From positions 62,001 through 126,000 of the forward strand of contig NZ_JAAMQM010000002.1 in NCBI RefSeq assembly GCF_013523055.1: a stretch of DNA of 64,000 nucleotides. The letters are read 5' to 3'. Under the pieces are notes generated by a model. It saw only the letters and a program-made list of their open reading frames with translations, ran no database searches and was not told the origin of the DNA. The position numbers were made by a program, and so were the translations under genes. Below, piece by piece: positions 43,655 through 57,101 of the stretch; the first letter of the stretch is position 1, and each line of letters starts with the position of its first letter. Origin of the DNA: Pseudomonas capeferrum. GTDB taxonomy: Bacteria > Pseudomonadota > Gammaproteobacteria > Pseudomonadales > Pseudomonadaceae.

Positions 43655-45352
43655 ATGATCGAACATTTTTGGAAGGATAAGTACCCAGCCGGGATTACGG
43701 CGGAAATCAATCCTGACGAATTCCCGAACATCCAGGCGGTGCTCAGGCAGTCCTGCCAACGTTTCGCCGATAAACCGGCCTTTAGCAACCTGGGAAAGAC
43801 CCTCACTTACGGCGAGCTGTACAGGCTGTCCGGAGCATTCGCCGCCTGGCTGCAACAGCATACCGACCTCAAGCCGGGCGACCGTATCGCCGTGCAACTG
43901 CCCAATGTCCTGCAGTACCCGGTGGCGGTGTTCGGGGCGATGCGTGCCGGGCTGATCGTGGTCAACACCAATCCACTGTATACGGCGCGCGAGCTCGAGC
44001 ACCAGTTCAACGATTCGGGTGCCAAGGCCCTGGTGTGCCTGGCCAACATGGCGCACCTGGCCGAGAAGGTCCTGCCCAAGAGCCAGGTTCGTCATGTCAT
44101 CGTCACCGAAGTGGCCGATCTGCTGCCTCCGCTCAAGCGTCTTCTCGTCAACAGCGTCGTCAAGTACGTCAAGAAGATGGTCCCGGCCTACCACTTGCCC
44201 TCTGCCGTGCGTTTCAACGATGCCTTGGCCAAGGGTCAGGGCCAGCCGGTTGTCGAGGCCGACCCCAGGTCCGATGACGTGGCCGTGCTCCAGTACACCG
44301 GCGGCACGACCGGCGTGGCCAAGGGGGCGATGCTCAGTCACCGCAACCTGGTCGCCAACATGCTGCAATGCCGCGCGCTGATGGGCTCCAACCTGCAGGA
44401 AGGTTGCGAGATCCTCATCACGCCGCTGCCGCTCTACCATATCTACGCGTTTACCTTCCATTGCATGGCAATGATGCTGGCCGGCAACCACAACGTGCTG
44501 ATCAGCAACCCGCGCGACTTGCCCGCCATGGTCAAGGAGTTGAAGAAGTGGAAGTTCAGCGGCTTCGTCGGCCTCAATACCCTGTTCGTGGCCCTGTGCA
44601 ATAGCGAGGCGTTCCGCAGTCTGGATTTCTCCGCGCTGAAGATCACCCTGTCCGGCGGCATGGCCTTGCAGTTAAGCGTGGCCGAGCGCTGGAAGACCGT
44701 CACCGGCTGCGCCATCTGCGAAGGCTACGGCATGACCGAGACCAGCCCAGTCGCGGCGGTCAACCCGGCGCAGGCCAATCAGGTGGGTACCATCGGTATC
44801 CCGGTACCGTCGACCCAGTGCAAGATCATCGACGATAGCGGGCGCGAGCTGCCGCTGGGTGAAGTGGGCGAACTGTGTGTCAAGGGTCCGCAGGTCATGA
44901 AGGGCTACTGGCAGCGCGAGGAGGCCACTGCCGAGATCCTCGATGCCGAGGGCTGGCTCAAGACGGGTGACATCGCGCTGATCCAGCCGGACGGCTACAT
45001 GCGTATCGTCGATCGCAAGAAGGACATGATCCTGGTGTCCGGTTTCAACGTGTACCCCAATGAGCTGGAAGACGTCCTCGCCAGCCTGCCTGGTGTGCTG
45101 CAGTGCGCCGCTATCGGTGTGCCGGATGAAAAGACCGGGGAGGCGATCAAGATCTTCATCGTGGTCAAGCCTGGCATGACGCTGACCAAGGAGCAGGTGA
45201 TGGGCCATATGCGTGCCAATGTCACGGGCTACAAGGTCCCGCGCCTCATCGAATTCCGCGATGCGCTACCGACCACCAACGTAGGCAAGATCCTGCGGCG
45301 CGAACTGCGGGATGAGGAATTGAAGAAGCAAGGCCTCAAGAAAATCGCCTGA
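43655..45352 (+). CDS. fadD1: long-chain fatty acid-CoA ligase FadD1
   Basis: A 565-residue paralogue of the preceding ligase with the same motifs: 'YTGGTTGVAKGAMLSH', 'EGYGMTETSP', 'GWLKTGDIA' and the C-terminal 'TNVGKILRREL' lysine. The N-terminus 'MIEHFWKDKYPAG' is that of FadD1. In P. aeruginosa the two enzymes differ in chain-length preference; whether that holds here is unknown. An AAGGAGTGG site precedes the ATG, and the long gap from fadD2 with its own repeat suggests a separate promoter. Confidence 0.93.
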   Translation: MIEHFWKDKYPAGITAEINPDEFPNIQAVLRQSCQRFADKPAFSNLGKTLTYGELYRLSGAFAAWLQQHTDLKPGDRIAVQLPNVLQYPVAVFGAMRAGLIVVNTNPLYTARELEHQFNDSGAKALVCLANMAHLAEKVLPKSQVRHVIVTEVADLLPPLKRLLVNSVVKYVKKMVPAYHLPSAVRFNDALAKGQGQPVVEADPRSDDVAVLQYTGGTTGVAKGAMLSHRNLVANMLQCRALMGSNLQEGCEILITPLPLYHIYAFTFHCMAMMLAGNHNVLISNPRDLPAMVKELKKWKFSGFVGLNTLFVALCNSEAFRSLDFSALKITLSGGMALQLSVAERWKTVTGCAICEGYGMTETSPVAAVNPAQANQVGTIGIPVPSTQCKIIDDSGRELPLGEVGELCVKGPQVMKGYWQREEATAEILDAEGWLKTGDIALIQPDGYMRIVDRKKDMILVSGFNVYPNELEDVLASLPGVLQCAAIGVPDEKTGEAIKIFIVVKPGMTLTKEQVMGHMRANVTGYKVPRLIEFRDALPTTNVGKILRRELRDEELKKQGLKKIA

Positions 45353-45837
45353 AGCCTGGCTTGAACGGTGCATCAAGCGTGGGAGCCCTCCGGCGGCGAG
45401 CGAGCTCCCTCGTTACTTCGACATTCATCGGTAACTACATGTGTCACCGGCAATGGCCCATGGCGGGGCGAGCGGAAACAGTGCTGCCAGGTTTCGGTGC
45501 GCCTGAATAAGCATTTTTTGCGCTAATGCACGCTACACTTGCCGGATTACAAGGCTTTGCCAATAATAGGCCCGGTAATTGCTTTGATGACAGGTTGTTT
45601 CTCTCTAGTCCTTGCATGTCTTGCATGGATTGTCAATCCCGCAGGATGCGGTTTCTTGCGCTTCTATAACTAGTTGTCGCTTTGAAGAAATATCGACTAT
45701 CAAGCTGTGGTTAAAATGCCACTCTCGCTCATGGTTCGTGACTTTTGGTTGCAGGCCTGCGGCTCGCGTTATACCCATTCGCATATCGGGCAGTCATAAC
45801 TCCTGCCTTGTTAGCCCTATACCGATGGAGTCACCAG
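45353..45837 (+). other. aotJ upstream regulatory region
   Basis: 485 bases between fadD1 and aotJ. The first 150 bases contain an imperfect hairpin after fadD1 but no clear terminator. The middle is AT-richer and contains the predicted ArgR half-site at 45675-45690. I did not identify the sigma-70 boxes with confidence. Confidence 0.45.
45675..45690 (+). promoter_or_regulatory. predicted ArgR half-site upstream of aotJ
   Basis: A match to the Pseudomonas ArgR consensus half-site TGTCGC-N8-AA: TGTCGC at 45675-45680, then eight bases, then AA at 45689-45690. ArgR controls aot transport genes in P. aeruginosa. A second direct half-site at the expected distance is not evident. Confidence 0.55.
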
Positions 45838-46623
45838 ATGAAGAAGCTCGCACTGCTTGGCGCCCTGGCGCTGTCCGTGTTTTCCCTGGCATCGCTGGCC
45901 GATGAGAAACCCCTGAAGATCGGCATCGAAGCCGCCTACCCGCCCTTTGCCTTCAAGCAGCCCGACGGCAACCTGGCCGGTTTCGACTACGACATCGGCA
46001 ACGCCTTGTGCGAACAGATGAAGACGAAGTGCACCTGGGTCGAACAAGAGTTCGATGGCCTGATCCCGGCCCTCAAGGTGCGCAAGATCGATGCGATTCT
46101 GTCGTCCATGTCGATCACCGAGGATCGCAAGAAGTCCGTCGACTTCACCAACCGCTACTACCTGACGCCCGCGCGCCTGGTGATGAAGGAAGGGGCGGCG
46201 GTCGGCGACAACCTGGCGGAGCTCAAGGGCAAGAAGATCGGCGTGCAGCGCGGGACGATCCATGACCGCTTCGCCAAGGAAGTCCTGGCGCCGCAGGGTG
46301 CCACCGTGGTGCCTTATGGCACGCAGAACGAGGTCTACCTGGATGTCGCGGCCGGTCGTCTCGATGGCACCATCGCCGACGCCACTCTGCTCGAAGACGG
46401 CTTCCTCAAGACCGATGCCGGCAAGGGCTATGCGTTTGTAGGTCCGGCCTTCACCGATGCGAAGTACTTCGGTGACGGTATCGGTATCGCCGTTCGCAAG
46501 GGCGACACGGCGAACGTCGAGCGAATCAACGCCGCCATCGACGCCATTCATGCCAACGGCAAGTACAAAGAGATCCAGGACAAGTACTTCAACTTCGACA
46601 TCTACGGCCCTGAAAAGCAGTAA
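45838..46623 (+). CDS. aotJ: arginine/ornithine ABC transporter substrate-binding protein
   Basis: A 261-residue periplasmic binding protein of the lysine/arginine/ornithine type with signal peptide '[18 protein letters not shown]'. The ligand-pocket regions are recognisable: '[29 protein letters not shown]', '[36 protein letters not shown]' and '[13 protein letters not shown]'. It delivers arginine or ornithine to the AotQM permease. ATG at 45838 begins the signal peptide. An inverted repeat follows the stop and probably lowers read-through into aotQ, as is common for binding-protein genes. Confidence 0.9.
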   Translation: MKKLALLGALALSVFSLASLADEKPLKIGIEAAYPPFAFKQPDGNLAGFDYDIGNALCEQMKTKCTWVEQEFDGLIPALKVRKIDAILSSMSITEDRKKSVDFTNRYYLTPARLVMKEGAAVGDNLAELKGKKIGVQRGTIHDRFAKEVLAPQGATVVPYGTQNEVYLDVAAGRLDGTIADATLLEDGFLKTDAGKGYAFVGPAFTDAKYFGDGIGIAVRKGDTANVERINAAIDAIHANGKYKEIQDKYFNFDIYGPEKQ

Positions 46624-46644
46624 GACGTCGAGTTTCACCCCTGC

Positions 46645-46682
46645 AATGGTGCAAACAGCAGTGCGCTGAGGTTTGCACCATT
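46645..46682 (+). promoter_or_regulatory. intercistronic hairpin between aotJ and aotQ
   Basis: A perfect 12-bp inverted repeat (46645-46656 with 46671-46682) with a 14-base loop, followed by TTCATTTC. It probably stabilises aotJ mRNA or attenuates transcription, giving more binding protein than permease. Too few T residues for a strong terminator. Confidence 0.7.
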
Positions 46683-46710
46683 TTCATTTCCCAGGTCGAG
46701 GACCTCAATC

Positions 46711-47400
46711 ATGTTGAAAGGCTACGGGGCAGTCATCCTCGATGGGGCGTGGCTGACGTTGCAGCTTGCCCTGTCGTCCATGGCCCTGGCCATCGTGCTC
46801 GGTCTGCTTGGCGTGGCCCTGCGTTTGTCGCCGGTACGCTGGCTGGCTTGGCTGGGCGATATGTATGCAACCGTCATTCGCGGCATACCGGACCTGGTCC
46901 TGATCCTGCTGATCTTCTACGGCGGCCAGGATTTGCTCAATCGTGTCGCGCCGCTGCTGGGTCATGAAGACTACATCGACCTGAACCCGCTCATGGCGGG
47001 CGTCGGTACCTTGGGCTTTATCTTCGGTGCCTATCTGTCGGAAACTTTCCGCGGTGCGTTCCTGGGTATTCCCAAGGGGCAGGCCGAGGCGGGTGCCGCC
47101 TATGGCATGAATGGTCGCCAGGTCTTCTTCCGCATCATGGTGCCGCAGATGATCCGTCTCGCGATCCCGGGCTTCACAAACAACTGGCTGGTGCTGACCA
47201 AGGCCACCGCGCTGATTTCGGTGGTCGGCCTGCAGGACATGATGTTCAAGGCCAAGCAGGCCGCGGATGCCACTCGCGAGCCGTTCACCTTTTTCCTGGC
47301 GGTCGCGGCGTTGTACCTGGTGCTGACCAGTGTCTCGCTGCTGGCGCTGCGTTACCTCGAGCGACGCTACTCGGTTGGCGTAAAGGCGGCTGAACTATGA
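46711..47400 (+). CDS. aotQ: arginine/ornithine ABC transporter permease AotQ
   Basis: A 229-residue inner-membrane permease with about five hydrophobic segments and the binding-protein-dependent permease EAA loop 'EAGAAYGMNGRQVFFRIMVPQMIRLAIPG', which contacts the ATPase. It pairs with AotM. The stop overlaps the aotM start by four bases (ATGA), implying coupled translation. Confidence 0.9.
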   Translation: MLKGYGAVILDGAWLTLQLALSSMALAIVLGLLGVALRLSPVRWLAWLGDMYATVIRGIPDLVLILLIFYGGQDLLNRVAPLLGHEDYIDLNPLMAGVGTLGFIFGAYLSETFRGAFLGIPKGQAEAGAAYGMNGRQVFFRIMVPQMIRLAIPGFTNNWLVLTKATALISVVGLQDMMFKAKQAADATREPFTFFLAVAALYLVLTSVSLLALRYLERRYSVGVKAAEL

Positions 47401-48095
47401 TCTTCGACTACACCGTCGTCTGGGAAGCCTTGCCGTTGTATCTCGGCGGCCTGTTGATCACGCTCAAGCTGCTGGCGATTTCGCTGTTCTTCGGCCTGCT
47501 GGCCGCCGTGCCCCTGGGGCTGATGCGGGTTTCGAAACAGCCCTTGGTCAACGCTCCGGCCTGGCTCTACACCTATGTGATCCGGGGCACGCCGATGCTG
47601 GTGCAGCTGTTCCTGATCTACTACGGGCTTGCCCAGTTCGAAGCGGTACGCGAGAGCATTGTCTGGCCCTTGCTGTCCAGCGCCACGTTCTGCGCCTGCC
47701 TGGCCTTTGCTATCAATACCAGTGCCTATACCGCCGAAATCATCGCTGGCAGCCTCAAGGCCACGCCTCATGGCGAGATCGAGGCCGCCAAGGCAATGGG
47801 CATGTCACGCATGAAGATGTACCGACGCATTCTGCTGCCGTCGGCCCTGCGCCGTGCGCTACCGCAGTACAGCAACGAAGTGATCATGATGCTGCAGACC
47901 ACGAGCCTGGCCTCGATCGTCACGCTGATCGACATCACCGGGGCAGCGCGTACGGTCAATGCCCAGTACTACTTGCCTTTCGAGGCCTACATCACGGCGG
48001 GCGTGTTCTACCTGTGCCTGACCTTCATTCTGGTGCGGCTGTTCAAGATGGCCGAACGCCGCTGGCTCGGCTACCTGGCGCCGCGCAAGCACTGA
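47397..48095 (+). CDS. aotM: arginine/ornithine ABC transporter permease AotM
   Basis: A 232-residue permease partner of AotQ, with the EAA loop 'EIEAAKAMGMSRMKMYRRILLPSALRRALP'. It overlaps aotQ by four bases. The next gene (aotP) starts 22 bases later. In P. aeruginosa an extra gene, aotO, lies between aotM and aotP; there is no room for it here. Confidence 0.9.
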   Translation: MIFDYTVVWEALPLYLGGLLITLKLLAISLFFGLLAAVPLGLMRVSKQPLVNAPAWLYTYVIRGTPMLVQLFLIYYGLAQFEAVRESIVWPLLSSATFCACLAFAINTSAYTAEIIAGSLKATPHGEIEAAKAMGMSRMKMYRRILLPSALRRALPQYSNEVIMMLQTTSLASIVTLIDITGAARTVNAQYYLPFEAYITAGVFYLCLTFILVRLFKMAERRWLGYLAPRKH

Positions 48096-48117
48096 TCGCT
48101 CTGTGAGAACCGACAGC

Positions 48118-48882
48118 ATGTACAAACTCCAAGTCCAAGACCTGCACAAACGCTATGGCAGCCACGAGGTGCTCAAGGGCGTCTCCCTGTCGGCCAAGGC
48201 AGGCGATGTGATCAGCATCATCGGCTCCAGCGGGTCGGGCAAGTCGACGTTCCTGCGGTGCATCAATCTGCTGGAACAGCCGCATGCCGGCAAGATCCTG
48301 CTCAACAACGAAGAGCTGAAACTGGTAACGGGCAAGGACGGGGCGATGCGCGCCGCCGATCCGCGGCAGCTGCAGCGCATGCGTTCGCGCCTGTCGATGG
48401 TGTTCCAGCATTTCAACTTGTGGGCGCACATGACGGCGTTGGAAAACATCATCGAGGCGCCTGTCCATGTGCTTGGCGTAAGCAAGAAGCAGGCGCTCGA
48501 GAAGGCCGAGTACTACCTGGCCAAGGTCGGCGTGGCCCACCGCAAGGACGCATATCCGGGGCACATGTCCGGCGGAGAGCAGCAGCGCGTGGCCATTGCG
48601 CGCGCGCTGGCGATGGAGCCGGAGGTGATGCTGTTCGACGAGCCGACCTCGGCGCTCGACCCCGAGCTGGTCGGCGACGTGCTCAAGGTAATGCAGTCCC
48701 TGGCCCAGGAAGGTCGGACCATGGTAGTGGTGACGCATGAGATGGGCTTCGCGCGCGAGGTATCCAACCAGTTGGTGTTCCTGCACAAAGGGCTGGTCGA
48801 AGAAACCGGTAATCCGCGCGAGGTGCTGGCCAATCCGCAATCGGAGCGTCTCAAGCAGTTTCTCTCTGGCAGTCTGAAGTAA
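48118..48882 (+). CDS. aotP: arginine/ornithine ABC transporter ATPase AotP
   Basis: A 254-residue ABC ATPase with Walker A 'GSSGSGKS', signature 'MSGGEQQRVAIARAL', Walker B 'VMLFDEPTSALD' and the switch His in 'VVTHEMGFAREVS'. It powers AotJQM import. The start is ATG 48118 ('MYKLQVQDLHKRYG'), which matches the usual N-terminus, rather than the GTG at 48103. The gene continues the aot operon and precedes argR by 99 bases. Confidence 0.93.
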   Translation: MYKLQVQDLHKRYGSHEVLKGVSLSAKAGDVISIIGSSGSGKSTFLRCINLLEQPHAGKILLNNEELKLVTGKDGAMRAADPRQLQRMRSRLSMVFQHFNLWAHMTALENIIEAPVHVLGVSKKQALEKAEYYLAKVGVAHRKDAYPGHMSGGEQQRVAIARALAMEPEVMLFDEPTSALDPELVGDVLKVMQSLAQEGRTMVVVTHEMGFAREVSNQLVFLHKGLVEETGNPREVLANPQSERLKQFLSGSLK

Positions 48883-48981
48883 AGGCTGCCGCTTCGCACC
48901 AAATTAGGGCATGCTGCGCATCGAGCGCGGTATGTCCCGGCGCTACTGACTCGAATCACTTCAGGTTTCGGACCGCACCTT

Positions 48982-49953
48982 ATGACCACCCAGCGTATCG
49001 GATTTCTCATCTGGCCCGGCACCAAGCCGTTGACCCTGGCGCTGGCTGAGGACGTTTTGAGGGTGGCTCAGCAGGTGCACCCGGATGTCACCTACGAGCT
49101 GGTGTTCCTTCAGGCCGAAGCGCCGGAGGAGGGCGCTTGGCGGCTGCCGGGCGAGTCCTGGGTCGGACGCATGGACGGCTATCAGAAGCTGTTCCTGCTA
49201 GCCGATGAACCACCGCAGGCGGTAGGTGCCGCGTTGTCGACCGCGCTCAAGCAGCAGGCACGCAGTGGCTGCCTGATCGGGGCCCTGTCGGCGGGTGTGT
49301 ATCCGCTGGCGCTGCTGGGGTTGTTGGACGGTTATCGGGCGGCGGTGCATTGGCGCTGGCAGGATGATTTTACCGAACGCTTCCCTAAGGTCATTGCCAC
49401 CAGTCATCTGTTCGACTGGGACCGTGACCGGCTGACGGCTTGCGGCGGGATGGCGGTGGCTGACTTGCTGCTAGCGGTTCTGGCTCGTGATCATGGTGCC
49501 GAGCTTGCGGGTGCGGTGTCCGAGGAACTGGTGGTCGAGCGTATTCGCGAAGGCGGGGAGCGCCAGCGTATCCCGTTGCAGAATCGACTGGGGTCGAGTC
49601 ACCCGAAACTCACCCAGGCCGTGCTGTTGATGGAAGCCAACATCGAAGAGCCGTTGACTACCGACGAGATCGCCCAGCATGTCTGCGTCTCGCGACGCCA
49701 GCTCGAGCGCATCTTCAAGCAGTATCTCAATCGTGTGCCGAGCCAGTATTACCTCGAGTTGCGCCTGAACAAGGCCCGGCAGATGTTGATGCAGACCAGC
49801 AAGTCGATCATCCAGATCGGGTTGTCGTGTGGTTTTTCGTCCGGGCCGCATTTCTCCAGTGCCTATCGCAACTTCTTCGGTGCCACGCCTCGGGAGGATC
49901 GCAACCAGCGGCGCAGCAACAGTCCGTTCGAGCTGAGCTCCGGGGGTGGCTGA
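48982..49953 (+). CDS. argR: arginine-responsive AraC-family regulator ArgR
   Basis: A 323-residue regulator with a GATase1/DJ-1-like N-terminal ligand domain ('IGFLIWPGTKPLTLALAEDVLRVAQQ', 'LIGALSAGVYPLALLGLLDGYRAAVHW') and a C-terminal AraC HTH pair ('LTTDEIAQHVCVSRRQLERIFKQYLNRVPSQYYLELRL' then 'IIQIGLSCGFSSGPHFSSAYRNFFGATPRED'). It activates arginine transport and catabolism in pseudomonads and binds TGTCGC-N8-AA sites, which occur upstream of aotJ and aruC here. It is unrelated to the E. coli ArgR repressor. Confidence 0.93.
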   Translation: MTTQRIGFLIWPGTKPLTLALAEDVLRVAQQVHPDVTYELVFLQAEAPEEGAWRLPGESWVGRMDGYQKLFLLADEPPQAVGAALSTALKQQARSGCLIGALSAGVYPLALLGLLDGYRAAVHWRWQDDFTERFPKVIATSHLFDWDRDRLTACGGMAVADLLLAVLARDHGAELAGAVSEELVVERIREGGERQRIPLQNRLGSSHPKLTQAVLLMEANIEEPLTTDEIAQHVCVSRRQLERIFKQYLNRVPSQYYLELRLNKARQMLMQTSKSIIQIGLSCGFSSGPHFSSAYRNFFGATPREDRNQRRSNSPFELSSGGG

Positions 49954-50039
49954 TCGGGGAAGCCAGGTGGCCGCATGTTGCTGGTGCATGTTCCTCAGAA
50001 TCTTTGGCATTTGCAGGTTGAGCACCGTATCGCGGGTAG

Positions 50040-50282
50040 GCCCTATTTTATAAGTACGGAAAACATTCGATTTTCGAGTGCTCGAACCTGTCTTCCAGCT
50101 TTGAAGTTTGCTTGAAGCTGATGGCCTCGTCGCGGGACAAGCCCGCTCGCCACCGGTGCGCTGCGCAGTGAAGATACAGTCCAGGTGGCGAGCGGGCTTG
50201 TCCCGCGACGAGGCCATCAGTTTCAAAGAAGGCATTGATCCAATGCTCCATCGGGCTCTGTCGATATCTTCCTTGTTCACAT
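50040..50282. repeat. nested two-layer palindromic element, copy 3 (diverged)
   Basis: Inner arms 50112-50156 and 50181-50226 share 'gacaagcccgctcgccacc' and its inverse around a 24-base centre. The outer arms are weaker: 'ggaaaacattcgattttcg' near 50057 and 'gtcgatatcttccttg' near 50258, related to copies 1 and 2. It occupies the argR-aruC gap upstream of the ArgR sites. Confidence 0.8.
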
Positions 50283-50334
50283 TTATCCGCCCATCTCTCC
50301 CGCCACCCTCCCGCTGCGTTTAAACTGCGCGATT

Positions 50335-51710
<1,376 letters not shown>

Positions 51711-51729
51711 TACGCCCGTGGCACCGTAG

Positions 51730-51749
51730 CCGGCCCTCGCGAGGGCCGG
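51730..51749. repeat. perfect 20-base palindrome between aruC and aruF
   Basis: A fully symmetric GC-rich palindrome of 20 bases, 19 bases after the aruC stop, without a T run. It can form a strong hairpin and may be an mRNA processing or stabilising element that separates aruC expression from aruFGDBE. Confidence 0.65.
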
Positions 51750-51839
51750 TGATTGTCGAGTTCCAGCGCGGGCGCCGCAGGTGCCCGCCGATTTTTCGTG
51801 CCGACGCCGTTGGCCTGCTTTTCCTGAAGGAGTGACACC

Positions 51840-52859
51840 ATGCTGGTGATGCGCCCCGCGCAAATGGCTGATCTGAGTGAAGTGCAGCGACTGGCTGCGG
51901 ACAGCCCCGTTGGTGTCACCTCATTGCCCGATGACGCCAGCCGTCTGGGTGACAAGATCGCCGCTTCGGAAACGTCCTTCGCCGCGGAGGTCAGTTTCAA
52001 CGGCGAGGAGAGTTATTTCTTCGTACTCGAAGACAGCCAGACAGGCAAGCTCGTGGGCTGCTCGGCGATCGTCGCCTCGGCTGGCTACTCCGAGCCTTTC
52101 TACAGCTTTCGCAACGAGACCTTCGTGCATGCGTCGCGTGAGCTGAAGATCCACAACAAGATTCATGTGTTGTCGCAATGCCACGACCTGACCGGCAATA
52201 GCTTGCTGACCAGTTTCTACGTCGTGCCCGAACTGGTGAACAGCCACTGGGCGGAGCTCAATTCGCGTGGACGCCTGCTGTTCATGGCGGCGCATCCCGA
52301 GCGTTTCGCCGAGTCGGTGGTGACTGAAATCGTCGGCTACAGCGATGAACAGGGCGACTCACCGTTCTGGGATGCCATCGGCCGCAACTTCTTCGATCTC
52401 AACTACGCCGAGGCCGAGCGGCTGTGCGGGCTGAAGAGCCGGACGTTCCTGGCCGAGCTGATGCCTCATTACCCGATCTACGTCCCGCTGCTGCCGGACG
52501 CCGCGCAGGAAGCCATGGGTCAAGTGCATCCGCGCGCGCAGATCACCTTCGACATCCTGATGCGCGAAGGCTTCGAGACCGACCACTACATCGACATCTT
52601 CGACGGTGGCCCGACCTTGCATGCTCGTGTCTCGGGCATTCGCTCGATCGCCCAGAGCCGCGTGGTGCCGGTCAAGGTGGAAGAAGGCGTCGGCAAGGGC
52701 CTGCGGCCGTACCTGGTGTGCAACGGTCAATTGCAGGACTACCGCGCCGTATTGCTCGAACTGGACTGGGTACCCGGCAAGCCGGTCAGCCTGAGTCCGG
52801 AAGCCGCCGATGCCCTGGGTGTCGGTGAGGCCGGTAGTGTGCGCCTGGTCGCCGTCTGA
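51840..52859 (+). CDS. aruF: arginine/ornithine succinyltransferase, alpha subunit
   Basis: A 339-residue subunit of arginine N-succinyltransferase. The AstA-family pattern is clear: 'MRPAQMADLSEVQRLAADSPVGVTSLPDD', 'SYFFVLEDSQTGKLVGCSAIVASAGYSEPFYSFRNE', 'HVLSQCHDLTGNSLLTSFYV' and 'YEVD..GPTLHARVSGIRSI' type regions. It transfers succinyl from succinyl-CoA to arginine with AruG. AAGGAG lies just before the ATG. Confidence 0.93.
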   Translation: MLVMRPAQMADLSEVQRLAADSPVGVTSLPDDASRLGDKIAASETSFAAEVSFNGEESYFFVLEDSQTGKLVGCSAIVASAGYSEPFYSFRNETFVHASRELKIHNKIHVLSQCHDLTGNSLLTSFYVVPELVNSHWAELNSRGRLLFMAAHPERFAESVVTEIVGYSDEQGDSPFWDAIGRNFFDLNYAEAERLCGLKSRTFLAELMPHYPIYVPLLPDAAQEAMGQVHPRAQITFDILMREGFETDHYIDIFDGGPTLHARVSGIRSIAQSRVVPVKVEEGVGKGLRPYLVCNGQLQDYRAVLLELDWVPGKPVSLSPEAADALGVGEAGSVRLVAV

Positions 52860-52925
52860 TGCCCGCGGGCGGATAGCCCAGGCCGAGTTTCGCGGCAGGC
52901 AATGGCCGCCGCCCAAGGAGAGAGC

Positions 52926-55417
<2,492 letters not shown>

Positions 55418-55439
55418 CAACCGGTCTGGGAGCTAGCCG

Positions 55440-56789
55440 ATGAAATCCTATGAAGTGAATTTTGATGGTCTGGTCGGGCCGACCCACAACTACGGCGGCC
55501 TGTCCTACGGCAACGTGGCTTCGCAAAGTAACAGCCAGCAGGCGTCCAATCCGCGTGAGGCTGCTCGCCAAGGGCTGGCGAAGATGAAGGCGCTGATGGA
55601 CATGGGCTTCAAGCAGGGCGTGCTGGCCCCGCAGGAGCGCCCGGACGTGGCGGCCCTCCGTCGCCTGGGGTTCGGCGGCAGCGACCAAGAGGTGATCGAG
55701 CGCGCGGCGAAAGAGTCGATGCCGTTGTTGGTCGCCAGCTGTTCGGCGTCGAGCATGTGGGTAGCCAACGCAGCGACCGTCAGCCCCGGCGCCGACACCG
55801 CTGACGGCCGCGTGCACTTCACCGCGGCCAACCTCAATTGCAAATACCACCGCAGTATCGAGCACCCGACCACCAGCCGTGTACTGGGCGCAATGTTCGC
55901 CGACGACAGGCATTTCGCCCATCATGCGGCCCTGCCAGCGGTGGCGCAGTTCGGCGACGAGGGTGCGGCGAATCACACCCGTTTCTGCCGCGAGTACGGG
56001 GCGCCGGGTGTGGAGTTCTTCGTCTACGGACGCAGCGCGTTCGACAGCCGCTTTCCTGCACCGCAAAAGTATCCTGCGCGCCAGACCCTCGAAGCGTCCC
56101 AGGCCGTGGCGCGCCTGCATGGGCTGAGCGAGGAGGGCGTGGTCTACGCTCAACAGAACCCGGCGGTGATCGACCAGGGCGTGTTCCACAACGATGTGAT
56201 TTCGGTGGGCAATGGCGAAGTCCTGTTCTATCACGAGGATGCCTTCCTCGACACCGACAGGGTGCTTGCCGAGTTGCAGGCCAAGCTGGCCGGCAAGGGC
56301 GGTCGCCTGCAGGCGATTCAGGTACCGCGTGCGGCGGTCACGGTGGAGGATGCGGTGCGCTCCTACCTGTTCAACAGTCAGTTGCTCAGCCGCGATGACG
56401 GTTCCATGCTGCTGGTGGTACCGGAAGAGTGCCGCAATAACGAGCGAGTCTGGGCCTATCTGGGACAACTGACCGGCCAGGGTGGCCCGGTGCGAGAGGT
56501 GAAAGTGTTCGACCTCAAGCAGAGCATGCAGAACGGCGGTGGCCCGGCGTGCCTGCGGTTGCGCGTGGCCCTGAACGAATCCGAACTAGCGGCGGTCAAC
56601 CCAGGGGTTATCATGACGCCGCCGCTCTACGACAGCCTCGTGCAGTGGGTCGACCGGCATTATCGCGACCGCATGAGCGATGCCGATCTGGTCGACCCGC
56701 AATTGCTGAACGAATGTCGTGCGGCACTGGATGAATTGACCCGGATCCTCCATCTGGGCTCGGTCTATCCGTTCCAACGCCAACCTTGA
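55440..56789 (+). CDS. aruB: N-succinylarginine dihydrolase
   Basis: A 449-residue AstB enzyme, an amidinotransferase-fold hydrolase that releases two ammonia and carbon dioxide from succinylarginine to give succinylornithine. The start '[21 protein letters not shown]', the '[19 protein letters not shown]' region and '[14 protein letters not shown]' near the C-terminal catalytic Cys are highly characteristic. It lies 22 bases after aruD. Confidence 0.95.
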   Translation: MKSYEVNFDGLVGPTHNYGGLSYGNVASQSNSQQASNPREAARQGLAKMKALMDMGFKQGVLAPQERPDVAALRRLGFGGSDQEVIERAAKESMPLLVASCSASSMWVANAATVSPGADTADGRVHFTAANLNCKYHRSIEHPTTSRVLGAMFADDRHFAHHAALPAVAQFGDEGAANHTRFCREYGAPGVEFFVYGRSAFDSRFPAPQKYPARQTLEASQAVARLHGLSEEGVVYAQQNPAVIDQGVFHNDVISVGNGEVLFYHEDAFLDTDRVLAELQAKLAGKGGRLQAIQVPRAAVTVEDAVRSYLFNSQLLSRDDGSMLLVVPEECRNNERVWAYLGQLTGQGGPVREVKVFDLKQSMQNGGGPACLRLRVALNESELAAVNPGVIMTPPLYDSLVQWVDRHYRDRMSDADLVDPQLLNECRAALDELTRILHLGSVYPFQRQP

Positions 56790-56803
56790 AGAGAGAATGT
56801 GAA

Positions 56804-57091
56804 ATGTCCGATGCCCTGCAGCTGATCCTTGAAGACGACGACGGTACTCAACTGGAAACCTCCTGCACGCGTTTTGCCGTGGTCTGGCAAGGCAAGGAAG
56901 TCTGGATCCAGCAGGATGGCCGAGGCCAGTTGCTGATCGGCGTCGACGTCGACGAAGGCGACAGCGAATACGCCAACCTGCTGCTGCGCCCGATGGCCAC
57001 CAACCTGGTCAGCCTGCAGCTGGAAATGGAGCCCGCCGACGTGGAGGATGACGACCACGTGCACGGCCCTGATTGCGGTCACCAACACTAA
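56804..57091 (+). CDS. small acidic protein with His-rich tail in the aru operon
   Basis: A 95-residue protein between aruB and aruE. The body is acidic and beta-rich ('[49 protein letters not shown]'); the C-terminus '[15 protein letters not shown]' is rich in His, Asp and Cys and may bind a metal. It is spaced 14 bases from aruB and 10 bases from aruE, so it is clearly in the operon. P. aeruginosa has a hypothetical gene at the equivalent place. The succinylglutamate desuccinylase downstream is a zinc enzyme, so a metal-related role is an attractive but unproven idea. Confidence 0.75.
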   Translation: MSDALQLILEDDDGTQLETSCTRFAVVWQGKEVWIQQDGRGQLLIGVDVDEGDSEYANLLLRPMATNLVSLQLEMEPADVEDDDHVHGPDCGHQH

Positions 57092-57101
57092 GGAATCGCC
57101 C

